The notes under the pieces are model-generated. The model was given only the letters and a program-made list of their open reading frames with translations. It did no database searches and was not told the origin of the DNA. Positions 55,321 to 64,000 of a stretch of DNA of 64,000 nt are shown here, one piece after another; positions within the stretch are counted from its first letter, which is position 1, and each line of letters begins with the position of its first letter. The DNA is from Burkholderia sp. Ac-20365 (GTDB lineage: Bacteria; Pseudomonadota; Gammaproteobacteria; Burkholderiales; Burkholderiaceae), in assembly GCF_017104715.1 (NCBI RefSeq), contig NZ_JAAGPI010000027.1:62001-126000 (forward strand), written 5' to 3'. The position numbers were made by a program, and so were the translations under genes.

Positions 55321-57326
55321 GCTGCCTGCTCCTGACGGATGGTGTGCGAAGCCGCAGGCGCTGTGCCGCGGTTTTCGCGCCACGACTGGATCAGCGTTTC
55401 GAATGTGCGGCGCACGCGCGCAATCAGTTCTTCATCGCCGATCTGGCCAGCGAGCCACGCCTGGCTCGGTTCATAGTGAATCGTGCGGCCGACGGTGAAG
55501 CCCTTGCATGTCCTCGATTGCGCGGCCGCGCGGAAGCCTTCGATCATCTGATCGACAGGTGCCGACAGGCCGAGCAGCACGACACCACGGCAATACGGAT
55601 CGCGTTCCTCGATCAGTGCGTCGATGGCTTGCCATTGCGACGCTTCCATCGGCTCGAGCTTCCACCACTCCGGATAGAGGCCGATGTTGTAGAGCCGCTT
55701 CAACGCGCGATACACGATGTCCGGCCCGCCAGCCAGATGCTTCGGCGGAATCACTTCGAGCAGCAGTTCGTGGCCGCTTTCCTGCACGGCGTCGTAGAGC
55801 GCGCGCAGTTGCGCTTCCTGTTCGAGACGCTGCTCGATCGGCTCATCCGGATGGAACTGGACGAGGCACTTCACCACGTGTTCGCGCGGCCAGCTCGTGA
55901 GCGTCGTGCCGATCGAGCGTCCGTGATCGAAGACGAGCGGCACCGAGCCCGGCAATTCGACAGGGCGGCCGATCCACCAGCCGCGTCCCGTCGCTTCGTT
56001 GAGCGCGTCCTGACCGTAACGGTCGTCGATCAGCACGGCGATCTTGCCTTGCAGGCCAAGCGACTGTTCCGTCTGCTTGACGGCTTCGACGAACAGGCTC
56101 TTCAGCTTCGAAATGCGTGAAAGGTCTGCACCCGTTTGTTGAGCGAGTTCGAAGAACTGGTTGCGATGATCGAATGCAAAGCCGAGGACTTCGTCGTAGG
56201 TCTTGCGCGCAGGCGTCACGCGATGCAGACGTGCTAGCGTCGCGTCGCGATCGGGGCGGCGCATGCGCGCCGGGTCCACTTTTGCTTCGCGCAGGAAATA
56301 GTCGAGTTCAGCGGGCGTCGGCATGGCAGGCGCGCAACCATGACGTGACACGACGAGCGCGCCGCTCGCATTCGCGGCGCGCGCGCAGGCTTCGAGCGGC
56401 TGATCACGCAGCCAGCCCGATAGAAAGCCCGATGCGAACGCGTCGCCAGCGCCGAGCACGTTCAGCACTTCGACTTCGACGCCGCCTTGAATCGGCGCAT
56501 CGTCGAGCGAAGCGGGCACGGCGCCTTCGATGATCTGGCAGCCGAGCGGCCCGCGCTTCACGACGAGCGCCGCTGATGTCACCTTGCGCACCTGCGCGAG
56601 CGATTCGATCAGCGTGTCCTTGCCGCCCGCGATGCGGAACTCTTCTTCCGTGCCGATCACGAGATCGAAGAGGGGCAGGATGCCTTGAATATGCGCACTG
56701 ACGCTTTCGTTCGCGACGAAACGTGTTTCACCATCGGCCTTGCCGGTGAGTCCCCACAATACCGGTCGATAGTCGATGTCGAGCACGGTGCGCACGTCGT
56801 TCTTGCGCGCGTATTCCAAAGCGCGGCGGCTCGTGCGATTCACCTGTTCCGTCGAAAAGTGCGTGCCTGTGATCAGCAGCGCTTTCGATGAAGCGATATA
56901 TGCTTCGTCGAAGTCCGCTTCATCGACGGCCATGTCCGCGCAGTTCTCGCGATAGAAGATCAGCGGGAAGGTGTCGCGATCTTTCAGGCCGAGCAGCACG
57001 AGTGCAGTGAGACGTTCGTAGTCGGTGCGCACGTGACCGACATCGCAGCCTTCCTTCGTGAGCGTCTCGGTGAGAAAGCGGCCCATGTGATCGTTGCCGA
57101 CGCGCGCAAGCATCGATGCATTGAGCCCGAGCCGCGCGCAGCCGAATGCGATATTCGCCGACGAGCCGCCCAGATATTTCGCGAAGCTCGCGACGTCTTC
57201 GAGGCGTGCGCCGACCTGTTGCGCGTACAGATCGACGGCGAGGCGGCCCAGGCATATGACGTCGCGGGCGCGGCCTGCCGCGAAGCGGCTCGCGCTTTGG
57301 GGCGTGGTGGTACTGGTAAGAGCCAT
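55317..57326 (-). CDS. iolC: 5-dehydro-2-deoxygluconokinase fused to a DUF2090 domain
   Basis: IolC phosphorylates 5-dehydro-2-deoxygluconate. The 669-residue protein has a PfkB-type kinase domain (about residues 20-335) with GGSSANIAFGCARLG and the catalytic motif GAGDAFASGF. A DUF2090 domain (about 345-650) follows, with an aldolase-like look (LIDDRYGQDAL, LLEVIPPKH). The second domain may carry the next step, cleavage of the phosphorylated product, because no separate iolJ aldolase gene is present. That role is inference; the fusion itself is common in proteobacteria. Confidence 0.93.
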   Translation of the reverse strand: MALTSTTTPQSASRFAAGRARDVICLGRLAVDLYAQQVGARLEDVASFAKYLGGSSANIAFGCARLGLNASMLARVGNDHMGRFLTETLTKEGCDVGHVRTDYERLTALVLLGLKDRDTFPLIFYRENCADMAVDEADFDEAYIASSKALLITGTHFSTEQVNRTSRRALEYARKNDVRTVLDIDYRPVLWGLTGKADGETRFVANESVSAHIQGILPLFDLVIGTEEEFRIAGGKDTLIESLAQVRKVTSAALVVKRGPLGCQIIEGAVPASLDDAPIQGGVEVEVLNVLGAGDAFASGFLSGWLRDQPLEACARAANASGALVVSRHGCAPAMPTPAELDYFLREAKVDPARMRRPDRDATLARLHRVTPARKTYDEVLGFAFDHRNQFFELAQQTGADLSRISKLKSLFVEAVKQTEQSLGLQGKIAVLIDDRYGQDALNEATGRGWWIGRPVELPGSVPLVFDHGRSIGTTLTSWPREHVVKCLVQFHPDEPIEQRLEQEAQLRALYDAVQESGHELLLEVIPPKHLAGGPDIVYRALKRLYNIGLYPEWWKLEPMEASQWQAIDALIEERDPYCRGVVLLGLSAPVDQMIEGFRAAAQSRTCKGFTVGRTIHYEPSQAWLAGQIGDEELIARVRRTFETLIQSWRENRGTAPAASHTIRQEQAA

Positions 57327-57359
57327 GAGTGTGTCCTGAGTGTGCGGGGCTAGCCGTGG

Positions 57360-58163
57360 TTAGATCGTCGCGCCTTCGAGTTCGCCGATCATCTTCTGCA
57401 TTTCGGCGCCGCCCGCCATCATGTCGAGTACCTCGTCCTTCGAGATCGTGTCTTTCGTGTACGTGCCCATCGACTTGCCGCGATTGAGCAGCGTGAACGA
57501 ATCGCCGATCGGATACGCGTGGTGCACGTTGTGCGTGATGAAGATCACGGAAATGCCTTTCGCGCGCGCCTTGTGAATCAGCTTGAGCACGTTGAAGCTC
57601 TGCTTCACGCCGAGGGCTGCCGTCGGTTCGTCGAGAATCAGCACGCGTGCGCCGAAGTGAATCGCGCGGGCAATCGCGAGACATTGCCGTTCGCCGCCGG
57701 ACATCGTGCCGATCGGCTGATGCGGATCGCGCACGTTGATGCCCATTTCAGCGAGCTTTTCTCGCGCGATTTGCGCACTCGTGTCGAGGTCCATCACGTT
57801 GACGAGGCCGAAGAGTTTCTTTTGCGGCTCGCGCCCCATGAAGAAGTTGCGTGCCACGGAGAGCAAGGGCACCAGCGCCAGATCCTGATACACGGTCGCG
57901 ATGCCGAGGTCGAGTGCATCGCTGGGCGATTCGAAGGCCACTGGCTTGCCGTCCACCAGGTATTCGCCGGCAGAGGGCTGATGCACGCCGGCGAGCGTCT
58001 TGATAAGCGTCGATTTACCCGCGCCGTTGTCGCCGAGCAGGCAGTGCACTTCTCCGCGCCGCAGGCGCAGCGTCACGCCCGAAAGTGCGATCACCTTGCC
58101 GAAGTACTTGCTGACGTTTTCGAGCGACAGGATGATGTCGTCTTGCTTGAGAGTGTCGGACAT
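57360..58163 (-). CDS. sugar (probably inositol) ABC transporter ATPase
   Basis: The 267-residue protein has a single ABC domain: Walker A GDNGAGKST (about residues 44-52), signature MSGGERQCL, Walker B VLILDEPTAALG. Many sugar ATPases of this class are double-length; this one is single. An AGGA-like site, GGGAGAC, fixes the start at 58163. Placed between the permease gene and iolC, it most likely energises inositol uptake. Confidence 0.9.
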   Translation of the reverse strand: MSDTLKQDDIILSLENVSKYFGKVIALSGVTLRLRRGEVHCLLGDNGAGKSTLIKTLAGVHQPSAGEYLVDGKPVAFESPSDALDLGIATVYQDLALVPLLSVARNFFMGREPQKKLFGLVNVMDLDTSAQIAREKLAEMGINVRDPHQPIGTMSGGERQCLAIARAIHFGARVLILDEPTAALGVKQSFNVLKLIHKARAKGISVIFITHNVHHAYPIGDSFTLLNRGKSMGTYTKDTISKDEVLDMMAGGAEMQKMIGELEGATI

Positions 58164-58176
58164 GATCGTCTCCCGA

Positions 58177-59343
58177 TTACGATTGCGCGACGCGGCGGCG
58201 CACATAGTGGTTGAACAGCACCGCGATCAGCAGCATCACGCCGAGGAACACGCGGAACCAGTCGGAACTGACGTTCGTATAAGTAATGCCGATCTGCACG
58301 ACGCCGAAGATCAGTGCGCCGAAGCACGCGCCCACTACCGATCCATAACCGCCCGTCAGCAGCGTGCCGCCAATCACCGCAGCGATGATCGCTTCGAATT
58401 CCTTTTGCAGGCCACGGTCCGCAGCAGCAGAGCCGATGTCGCACACTTGCAGCACGGCAAACAGGCACGAGCAGAAAGCCGTCAGTACGAAGAGGGAAAT
58501 CTTCACGCGGCGCACGGGCACGCCGACGTTCTTCGCGGCATTCGCATCGCCGCCCACAGCGAGCACCCAGTTGCCGTAACGCGTTTTCGCGAGAACGAAC
58601 GCACCGACTGCGGCAAGCGCGAACCACCACAACAGCACTTTCGGAATGCCGGGGACGAGCGGCTGGCCGTTTTCGAGCAGCGAGCCGATGCCCATGTGCG
58701 CAAGGCTCGTGAAGAGTCCATGCAACGCGACGCCATGGAACAGGAAGTTGGTCACGGCATCGGACTGCGCGAGATCACCCACACCGGAGATGATCGTGCG
58801 GTCCGCGACCATGATCGACAGCGCGAGCGTGAGGCCGCGCAGGATGAACAGAAAGGCAAGCGTCACGATGAACGACGGCAGACGCGTGCGCATCACCAGA
58901 TAGCCGTTCAATGCGCCGAGTGCCATCGATCCGGCGAACGCGAAGATGATCGCGGCCCAGATGGGCCAGTGGAAGTAGACGGACGGAATCGCGACCATCA
59001 TGCCCGCGAAGCCGATCATCGAGCCGATGGAGAGATCGAATTCGCCCGCAATCATCAGCAGGCAGGCGCCGACGGCGAGAATGCCCAGATACGCGGAGAC
59101 CTGCGACCAGTTCATCACGCCATCGAGATTGAACATCCCTGAGCTGCCGGCGCTGATCGCGAACACGAGGAACACCAGCACGGTGCCGGATATCGCTGCA
59201 AACTCGGGGCGATTCAGCAGATGCCCGAAGAACGATTCCTTTCTGATGCGCTCGTCACTGGCCGCTGCCGGCTGTGAGGTTTGCGCTTCATTGCCCGCCG
59301 CATCGTGACCATGCGATGGATAGTGTTTGCCGGCTACGCCCAT
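58177..59343 (-). CDS. sugar (probably inositol) ABC transporter permease
   Basis: The 388-residue membrane protein has about ten hydrophobic segments and the RbsC/XylH-type motif GEFDLSIGSMIGFAG. The late segment IIAAVIGGTLLTGGYGS is the ATPase-contact region. A long soluble N-terminal tail of about 45 residues precedes the first segment. The start at 59343 has TTGGAGAC upstream. A 195-bp gap with a small G+C hairpin (59424-59438) separates it from the binding-protein gene, which may lower its expression. Confidence 0.9.
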   Translation of the reverse strand: MGVAGKHYPSHGHDAAGNEAQTSQPAAASDERIRKESFFGHLLNRPEFAAISGTVLVFLVFAISAGSSGMFNLDGVMNWSQVSAYLGILAVGACLLMIAGEFDLSIGSMIGFAGMMVAIPSVYFHWPIWAAIIFAFAGSMALGALNGYLVMRTRLPSFIVTLAFLFILRGLTLALSIMVADRTIISGVGDLAQSDAVTNFLFHGVALHGLFTSLAHMGIGSLLENGQPLVPGIPKVLLWWFALAAVGAFVLAKTRYGNWVLAVGGDANAAKNVGVPVRRVKISLFVLTAFCSCLFAVLQVCDIGSAAADRGLQKEFEAIIAAVIGGTLLTGGYGSVVGACFGALIFGVVQIGITYTNVSSDWFRVFLGVMLLIAVLFNHYVRRRVAQS

Positions 59344-59538
59344 GATGTCTCCAATATCGGCTTCGTTGTGCGTTTCACTCAGGGGAGTGGCGAGAGGCAC
59401 GCAAAAAGCCGTTAAACGACGCGGTCGGGGCACCCGACGATGGCGGCTGTCATGCACAAAAAGGCGTGCAAAGGTCCGCCGGGGTCGCGCTATGCTGGCG
59501 CGCCCGGTACCGCGTATGACTGGCTAGAGGAAAGGCCG

Positions 59539-60606
59539 TTAGCGGTACTGGCCCGCGTACTTGATGACCTTGTCGATATTTGCCTTCGTGATGAAGCCCG
59601 GACCGGAACGGATGTTCTTCGGCCCATACGACGGCTCGAGGCCGTACGTTTGCAGACGCTCCTTGAACTTCGGATTCGCCTGCAGAATCTGCCGGATCTT
59701 CGTCGGATCGGTCGTGTGTTCCTTCTTCACGATCGCGAGCACGGCCACCGCGATATAGCCTTGCAGGTACGGCTGCTGATCGATCGCGAACTGGATCGTG
59801 CCGTCCTGGATGCCCTTCGCGATGTCATCCGAGAAGTCGAATGTGCAGAAGTAGATCTTGCCGGCGAGGCCCATCTGCTGCACGGCCTTGATCGTGGCCG
59901 AGGCAGGCGTCGGTCCGAGCGTCAGAACGGCGCCCGTGTTCGGATGGTTGCGCAGATACGCGCTGACCTTCGACTGGATTTCCGTCGGATCCTGGCCCGA
60001 ATCGATCGTCGACGTCTTGTAGTTCACGCCGAGCGCATCGGCAAAACCACGGCAGCGTTCGAACGACACCACGTTGGTCGCGAAGTGGTTCACGCACAGG
60101 AACGACTTCACGCCCGCAGCCTTGGCCTTTTCGCCCGCTGCCTTGCCAGCAACATATTCAGGCTGACCGATATGCATGATCGCGCCGAGCTGCGCGCTCT
60201 GTTCTTCCGTGCCGGAATTGATCGTGACGAGCGGAATCTTCTTGCCCGTGACTTTGCCGAGCGAACTCTTCAATACGTCGAAGTCAGCAATGGTGACGAT
60301 CACGCCGTCGTAGTTGCGCGCGGCGGCCTGTTCGATCAGGCGGGACATGTCGGCGAGGTCGCCGTTAGGGGGATTGCGGTAATCGGTTTCGACGTTGAAG
60401 TCCTCGTCGGCCTGCTTGATCGCGTTCTTGATCGTGTTCCACCACGAGTCGGAATCCGGTGCGTGGCTGATCAGCACGAACTTCGCGTCCGCCGCCTGCG
60501 CCGTCGATGCCGCCGTCATCGCGCCGATTCCAGCTGCCAGCGTCAGCGCTGCCGCCAAAACTTTGACCGAAGCCTTGAACGAACCCTTGCCTTTGCAAAG
60601 TCTCAT
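59539..60606 (-). CDS. sugar (probably inositol) ABC transporter substrate-binding protein
   Basis: The 355-residue precursor has a signal peptide ending TAQAAD (about residue 35). The mature protein shows the periplasmic binding protein type 1 pattern: FVLISHAPDSDSWWNTIKNA, VTINSGTEEQSAQLG and VLTLGPTPASATIKAV. It is the first gene of the minus-strand inositol operon, with ribosome site GGAGACA. Inositol as ligand is inferred from the neighbours. Confidence 0.9.
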   Translation of the reverse strand: MRLCKGKGSFKASVKVLAAALTLAAGIGAMTAASTAQAADAKFVLISHAPDSDSWWNTIKNAIKQADEDFNVETDYRNPPNGDLADMSRLIEQAAARNYDGVIVTIADFDVLKSSLGKVTGKKIPLVTINSGTEEQSAQLGAIMHIGQPEYVAGKAAGEKAKAAGVKSFLCVNHFATNVVSFERCRGFADALGVNYKTSTIDSGQDPTEIQSKVSAYLRNHPNTGAVLTLGPTPASATIKAVQQMGLAGKIYFCTFDFSDDIAKGIQDGTIQFAIDQQPYLQGYIAVAVLAIVKKEHTTDPTKIRQILQANPKFKERLQTYGLEPSYGPKNIRSGPGFITKANIDKVIKYAGQYR

Positions 60607-60737
60607 TGTCTCCACCTTTTGTCTGTTCGTATTTGAAGGGAGCGTATGACGCTTTGCGAGGTGATGCCGGTTCGCTTTGCGTCCGCAGTTACGTCATCGC
60701 TCAGGACCAAGATTAGGCCAACTTTTTGAGACTTGCA

Positions 60738-60777
60738 ATGAAAATTTCATGTCAAAGAAAAATGGAAAATCCATTCC
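60738..60777. promoter_or_regulatory. Twin 13-bp palindromes, probable IolR operators
   Basis: ATGAAAATTTCAT (60738-60750) and ATGGAAAATCCAT (60762-60774) are palindromes of the shared form ATGRAAAWTYCAT, 24 bp centre to centre. The second overlaps GGAA-N6-TTCC (60764-60777), the motif I recall as reported for rhizobial IolR. They lie between the divergent binding-protein and regulator genes. Confidence 0.75.
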
Positions 60778-60899
60778 ATTTGCTTTCGGTTGTGCCTATA
60801 CTCGGCAACGTCGGGACAGCGCATCGCGATTCCTCGAAAGCCTTACGGGGCGGGATTTTGCGCTGCAAAAAAGCACACGGAAGCACAGAGGTAAAGACC

Positions 60900-61781
60900 A
60901 TGGCGGAAGACAGCACAGAAGAGTTGCCGAGCGTCGACGAATTGATGCAGCGCATCGCGGAAAACTACGAATCGCTGCCGCGTCAGTTGAAGAGCGTGGC
61001 GACGTATATCGAGCAGCACAGATCGAGCGTGATGGTCGATCGCACCAGCGACATCGCGACGAGCTGCGGCGTGCATCCGTCGGCCGTGGTGCGTTTCGCG
61101 CAGCGTTTCGGCTTTTCGGGTTTCTCCGATCTGCAGGCTGTGTTTCGCCAGGCTTACACGACGCAAGGCGCGTCGTCGCAGAGTTATCAGCAGCGTATTC
61201 GCAAGCTCATCGACGAGAAGCCGGGGCGGCTGTCGGGCGGCAGCGTGGCGCGCGAGTTCGTCGCGGCCTGCCGCGATGGTCTCGACGAACTCGAAGACTC
61301 GCTCGACGACGCGCAGTTCGACGCCGCCGTGAAGATGCTGCAGCAGGCCGACAACATCTATGTGATCGGCGTGCGGCGCTCGTTTCCGGTGGCGAGCTAC
61401 ATCGTCTATGCACTCCAGCACACGCCCAAGCGCGTGCATCTGGTGTCGGGTTTCGGTGGGATGTATCGCGAGCAGATTCGCAGCGTGAAGAAGGGCGATG
61501 TCGTGATCGCAATCAGCTTCGCGCCCTATGGCAAGGAGACGCAGCATTGCTTGCGGCTTGCGCATCACCATCAGGCCAAGACGCTCGTCATTACGGATAG
61601 CCAGCTGTCGCCGCTCGCGCGCTATGCGACGACGCAGCTGTATGTGAAAGAGGGCAGCGCGTTCGCATTCCGCTCGCTGACCAGCACGATCTGCCTGTGC
61701 CAGGCGCTGTTCATTGCGCTCGCGTACAAGCTGGAATTGAACGTAGAAGAGTCGACAGACACTGGAGGATACGATGACTGA
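60900..61781 (+). CDS. iolR: RpiR-family transcriptional regulator, probable IolR
   Basis: The 293-residue protein has an N-terminal RpiR-type helix-turn-helix (SDIATSCGVHPSAVVRFAQR) and a C-terminal SIS domain that binds sugar phosphates (IYVIGVRRSFPVASYIVYAL). The start at 60900 has AGAGGT upstream; the frame is open to 60726, which would cover the operators and is unlikely. It overlaps iolG by eight bases. It probably represses both sides of the inositol locus until an inositol breakdown product binds. Confidence 0.88.
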   Translation: MAEDSTEELPSVDELMQRIAENYESLPRQLKSVATYIEQHRSSVMVDRTSDIATSCGVHPSAVVRFAQRFGFSGFSDLQAVFRQAYTTQGASSQSYQQRIRKLIDEKPGRLSGGSVAREFVAACRDGLDELEDSLDDAQFDAAVKMLQQADNIYVIGVRRSFPVASYIVYALQHTPKRVHLVSGFGGMYREQIRSVKKGDVVIAISFAPYGKETQHCLRLAHHHQAKTLVITDSQLSPLARYATTQLYVKEGSAFAFRSLTSTICLCQALFIALAYKLELNVEESTDTGGYDD

Positions 61782-62793
61782 TGTGGCAGGCAAGACGATC
61801 GATGTAGCGGTGTTCGGTGCCGGACGTATCGGCAAGATTCACGCGTCCAATCTGGCGCGGCAGCCGGGCGTGCGGCTCAAGTATGTGGTCGATGTGAACC
61901 GCGATGCCGCTGCCGCGCTAGCGGCGCAATACGGCGCGCAGGTGGCCGATGTGGATGGCGCGATGGGCGATGCGTCGGTGGGCGCGACCGTCATCTGTTC
62001 GAGCACCGACACGCATGCCGATCTGATCCTGCAATCGGCGGCGCAGAAAAAGCATGTGTTCTGCGAAAAGCCTGTCGATCTGACGCTGGAGCGCGCGCGT
62101 GCCTGTGCCGATGCGGTCGCGAAAGCGGGCGTCGTGTGCATGATCGGATTCCAGCGACGCTTCGATCCCACGTTTGCCGCGCTGAAGGCGCGTATCGATG
62201 CGGGCGAAATCGGCACACCCGAAATGCTGGTCGTGACGAGCCGCGATCCGGGTGCGCCGCCGGTCGAGTACATCAAGCATTCGGGCGGCATTTTCAAGGA
62301 CATGCTGATTCACGACTTCGACATCTTCCGCTGGATTCTCGACGACGAAGCCGACACGCTGCATGCAACGGGCAGTTGTCTCACTGATCCCGCGATTGCC
62401 GATGCGGGCGATATCGATTGCACAGCGGTGACGATTCGCACGAAGCGTGGGCGTCTGTGCCAGATCAACACGTCGCGTCGTGCCGCGTATGGTTACGACC
62501 AGCGCTTCGAACTGCTCGGCAGCGCAGGGATGCTGCAGGCGGGCAACGTGCGTCCGACGGAAGTCACCGCGTACTCGAAGACGGCCGTATCGAGCGATGT
62601 GCCCGAGCACTTCTTCCTCGAACGTTATCGCGCGGCCTACGCGCTCGAAATCGCGCACTTCTTCGAAGCGGTCACGCAAGGCAAGCCGGTGCGAACGACA
62701 GTCGCCGACGGTCTGAAGGCGCTCGAACTTGCCGAAGCCGCGACACGCTCGTGGCGCGAAGGCCGCGCGGTCAAACTGAACGAGGCACTGTGA
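61774..62793 (+). CDS. iolG: inositol 2-dehydrogenase
   Basis: IolG oxidises myo-inositol to 2-keto-myo-inositol, the first step of the pathway. The 339-residue Gfo/Idh/MocA protein has the NAD motif VFGAGRIGKIHA (about residues 13-24), the catalytic-lysine motif CEKPVDLT and the active-site HDFDIFRW. It overlaps iolR upstream and the next dehydrogenase downstream (TGATG). Confidence 0.92.
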   Translation: MTDVAGKTIDVAVFGAGRIGKIHASNLARQPGVRLKYVVDVNRDAAAALAAQYGAQVADVDGAMGDASVGATVICSSTDTHADLILQSAAQKKHVFCEKPVDLTLERARACADAVAKAGVVCMIGFQRRFDPTFAALKARIDAGEIGTPEMLVVTSRDPGAPPVEYIKHSGGIFKDMLIHDFDIFRWILDDEADTLHATGSCLTDPAIADAGDIDCTAVTIRTKRGRLCQINTSRRAAYGYDQRFELLGSAGMLQAGNVRPTEVTAYSKTAVSSDVPEHFFLERYRAAYALEIAHFFEAVTQGKPVRTTVADGLKALELAEAATRSWREGRAVKLNEAL

Positions 62794-63812
62794 TGAGCGG
62801 GCCGCTTCGTATCGGCGTGGTTGGCTTGGGACGGCTCGGCAAGCGGCATGCCGAGAATCTTGCGTATCGCGTGTCGGGCGCGGCGCTGGTGGCCGCGTGC
62901 AGTCCTGTCGAAGAGGAACGGGCGTGGGCGCGCACCGCGTTGCCTTCGCCGCGTCTTTACGACGACTATCACGCGCTGCTCGAAGATCGCGATGTGGATG
63001 CCGTGTGGCTCGTGACGCCTTCGTCGCTGCACGCGCAGCAGATCGTCGATGCGATGCGCGCGGGCAAGCATGTGTTCTGCGAGAAGCCGTTGTCGCTGGA
63101 TCTTGCCGAATGCGAGCGGGTGATTGCGGAGGCGCAGCGACATCCGCAGTTGCAGGCGACGATCGGCTTCATGCGCCGCTTCGATCCGAGCTACCGCAAC
63201 GCGTACGAGAAGATCGAGGCGGGCGCGATCGGCAGGCCGTTCATGGTGCGCTCGCAGACTTGCGACCAGAACGATCCGGAAGGTTTTTTCGTGCGTTTCG
63301 CGCCGACCTCGGGCGGGATTTTTCTCGACTGCACGGTGCACGACATCGACGTTGCGCGCTGGCTGCTCGGCATGCCGAAAGCGAAGCGCGTGTATGCGAG
63401 CGGCGTGATCGCGCTGCACGAAGGTCTGCGTGAATTCGGCGATGTCGACAACGGTGTGGCGATCTGCGAGTTCGAAGGCGGGCGCATGGCGATGTTCTAC
63501 GCGTCGCGGACGCTGGCGCATGGCAACGACACGGGTAGTGAGGTGATCGGCACGGCGGGCGCGCTGTATGTCGGGCGCAATCCGCGTGCGAATCGCGTCG
63601 AAATCGCCGATGCGAGCGGTATCCGCAACGAGTGCACGCCGACCTTCTTCGACCGGTTCGAGGATGCGTTTTTGTGCGAGGCGCAGGCGTTCGTCGCGGC
63701 TGTTCGCGAAGGCCGGCAGAGCGGGGCGACGTTGGCTGATGCAATGGAGGCGACGCGGATTGGTTATGCGCTGCGGGAGTCGCTGACGAGCGGGCGGGCT
63801 GTTGATCTGTGA
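62793..63812 (+). CDS. Gfo/Idh/MocA oxidoreductase, second inositol-type dehydrogenase
   Basis: The 339-residue protein is related to iolG: VVGLGRLGKRHA, CEKPLSLDL and HDIDVARW are present. It starts on the last base of the iolG stop. It may act on another stereoisomer such as scyllo-inositol; this is inference from context. The last 100 bases show relaxed codon use. Confidence 0.88.
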   Translation: MSGPLRIGVVGLGRLGKRHAENLAYRVSGAALVAACSPVEEERAWARTALPSPRLYDDYHALLEDRDVDAVWLVTPSSLHAQQIVDAMRAGKHVFCEKPLSLDLAECERVIAEAQRHPQLQATIGFMRRFDPSYRNAYEKIEAGAIGRPFMVRSQTCDQNDPEGFFVRFAPTSGGIFLDCTVHDIDVARWLLGMPKAKRVYASGVIALHEGLREFGDVDNGVAICEFEGGRMAMFYASRTLAHGNDTGSEVIGTAGALYVGRNPRANRVEIADASGIRNECTPTFFDRFEDAFLCEAQAFVAAVREGRQSGATLADAMEATRIGYALRESLTSGRAVDL

Positions 63813-63949
63813 GGGCAGACGCGCCCGGGCCTTCGTTCTGGCTTGGGCGTGTTCGTGACGCTTGCGTTAAAATTTGACCCTTCTGCATGAGCGCCTTAAA
63901 TCGAGCACGAGCGTCGAGCACGAGCGCCACCTCACGAAGGTCAAATCCG

Positions 63950-64000
63950 ATGGAAATTCAGATTCACAAAGAAGTGGATGCACGCGGTCTGAACTGTCCG
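63950..64000 (+). CDS. TusA-like sulfurtransferase, N-terminal end (partial)
   Basis: The last 51 bases encode MEIQIHKEVDARGLNCP, which matches the TusA/SirA family start with its sulfur-carrying cysteine in GLNCP. The rest is outside the window. The gene lies 137 bp after the dehydrogenase gene and is probably not part of the inositol operon. Confidence 0.85.
   Translation, partial: MEIQIHKEVDARGLNCP

Overview
The window looks like a chromosomal segment of a Burkholderiaceae betaproteobacterium, most probably Paraburkholderia or a close relative. The reasons are the high GC content, the gene order ftsH-folP-glmM-pstSCAB-phoU-phoB-phoR-ppk-ppx, an ornithine-lipid type acyltransferase, and the family signatures in the proteins. 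This assignment is inference; no ribosomal RNA gene is present.

Layout. Positions 1-2970 hold the end of ftsH, then folP and glmM. Positions 3144-14694 are a phosphate block: repeated PhoB boxes, pstS-pstC-pstA-pstB-phoU-phoB-phoR, then the divergent polyphosphate genes ppk and ppx, with a Pho box in front of ppk. Positions 15463-24471 hold a GNAT/OlsB-type acyltransferase, sixA, tRNA-Pro(TGG), several very small membrane or lipoprotein genes, DUF2288 coupled to a MATE exporter, a candidate small RNA, an NlpD-like lipoprotein, an aldose epimerase, a 28-residue membrane peptide, uppP and tRNA-Arg(TCT). Positions 25275-43891 hold an AcpA-type phosphoesterase opposite a di-heme cytochrome c peroxidase, a Nudix hydrolase, an amino-acid binding protein, glnS, gamma-glutamyltranspeptidase, a CoA-transferase, alaS, a LysR/MFS divergent pair, an L-threonine aldolase and a NudC-like hydrolase. 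Positions 44020-49323 are a Fe-alcohol dehydrogenase, a thioesterase and a LivHMGF transporter without its binding protein. A frameshifted lipoprotein gene follows. Positions 51649-63812 are a myo-inositol catabolic locus: iolB, iolE, iolD, iolC and a three-part sugar ABC transporter on the minus strand, facing an RpiR-type regulator, iolG and a second dehydrogenase on the plus strand. The window ends inside a tusA-like gene.

How the parts work together. PstSCAB imports phosphate, PhoU/PhoR/PhoB report the supply, and Ppk/Ppx build and break polyphosphate. In the inositol locus the transporter brings in inositol, IolG oxidises it, IolE, IolD, IolB and IolC process it further, and the RpiR regulator probably acts at two 13-bp palindromes in the divergent promoter region. 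The last enzyme, malonate-semialdehyde dehydrogenase (IolA), is not in the window.

The most unusual structure is a dispersed non-coding element of about 0.75 kb with nested inverted repeats. It is present four times (10097-10842, 14695-15462, 24476-25223 inverted, 50852-51648). Every copy fills a gap between convergent genes. In two copies the similarity of the two arms runs into both neighbouring stop codons. Paired changes between copies suggest that its folding is conserved. The 3' ends of the neighbouring genes show relaxed codon use.
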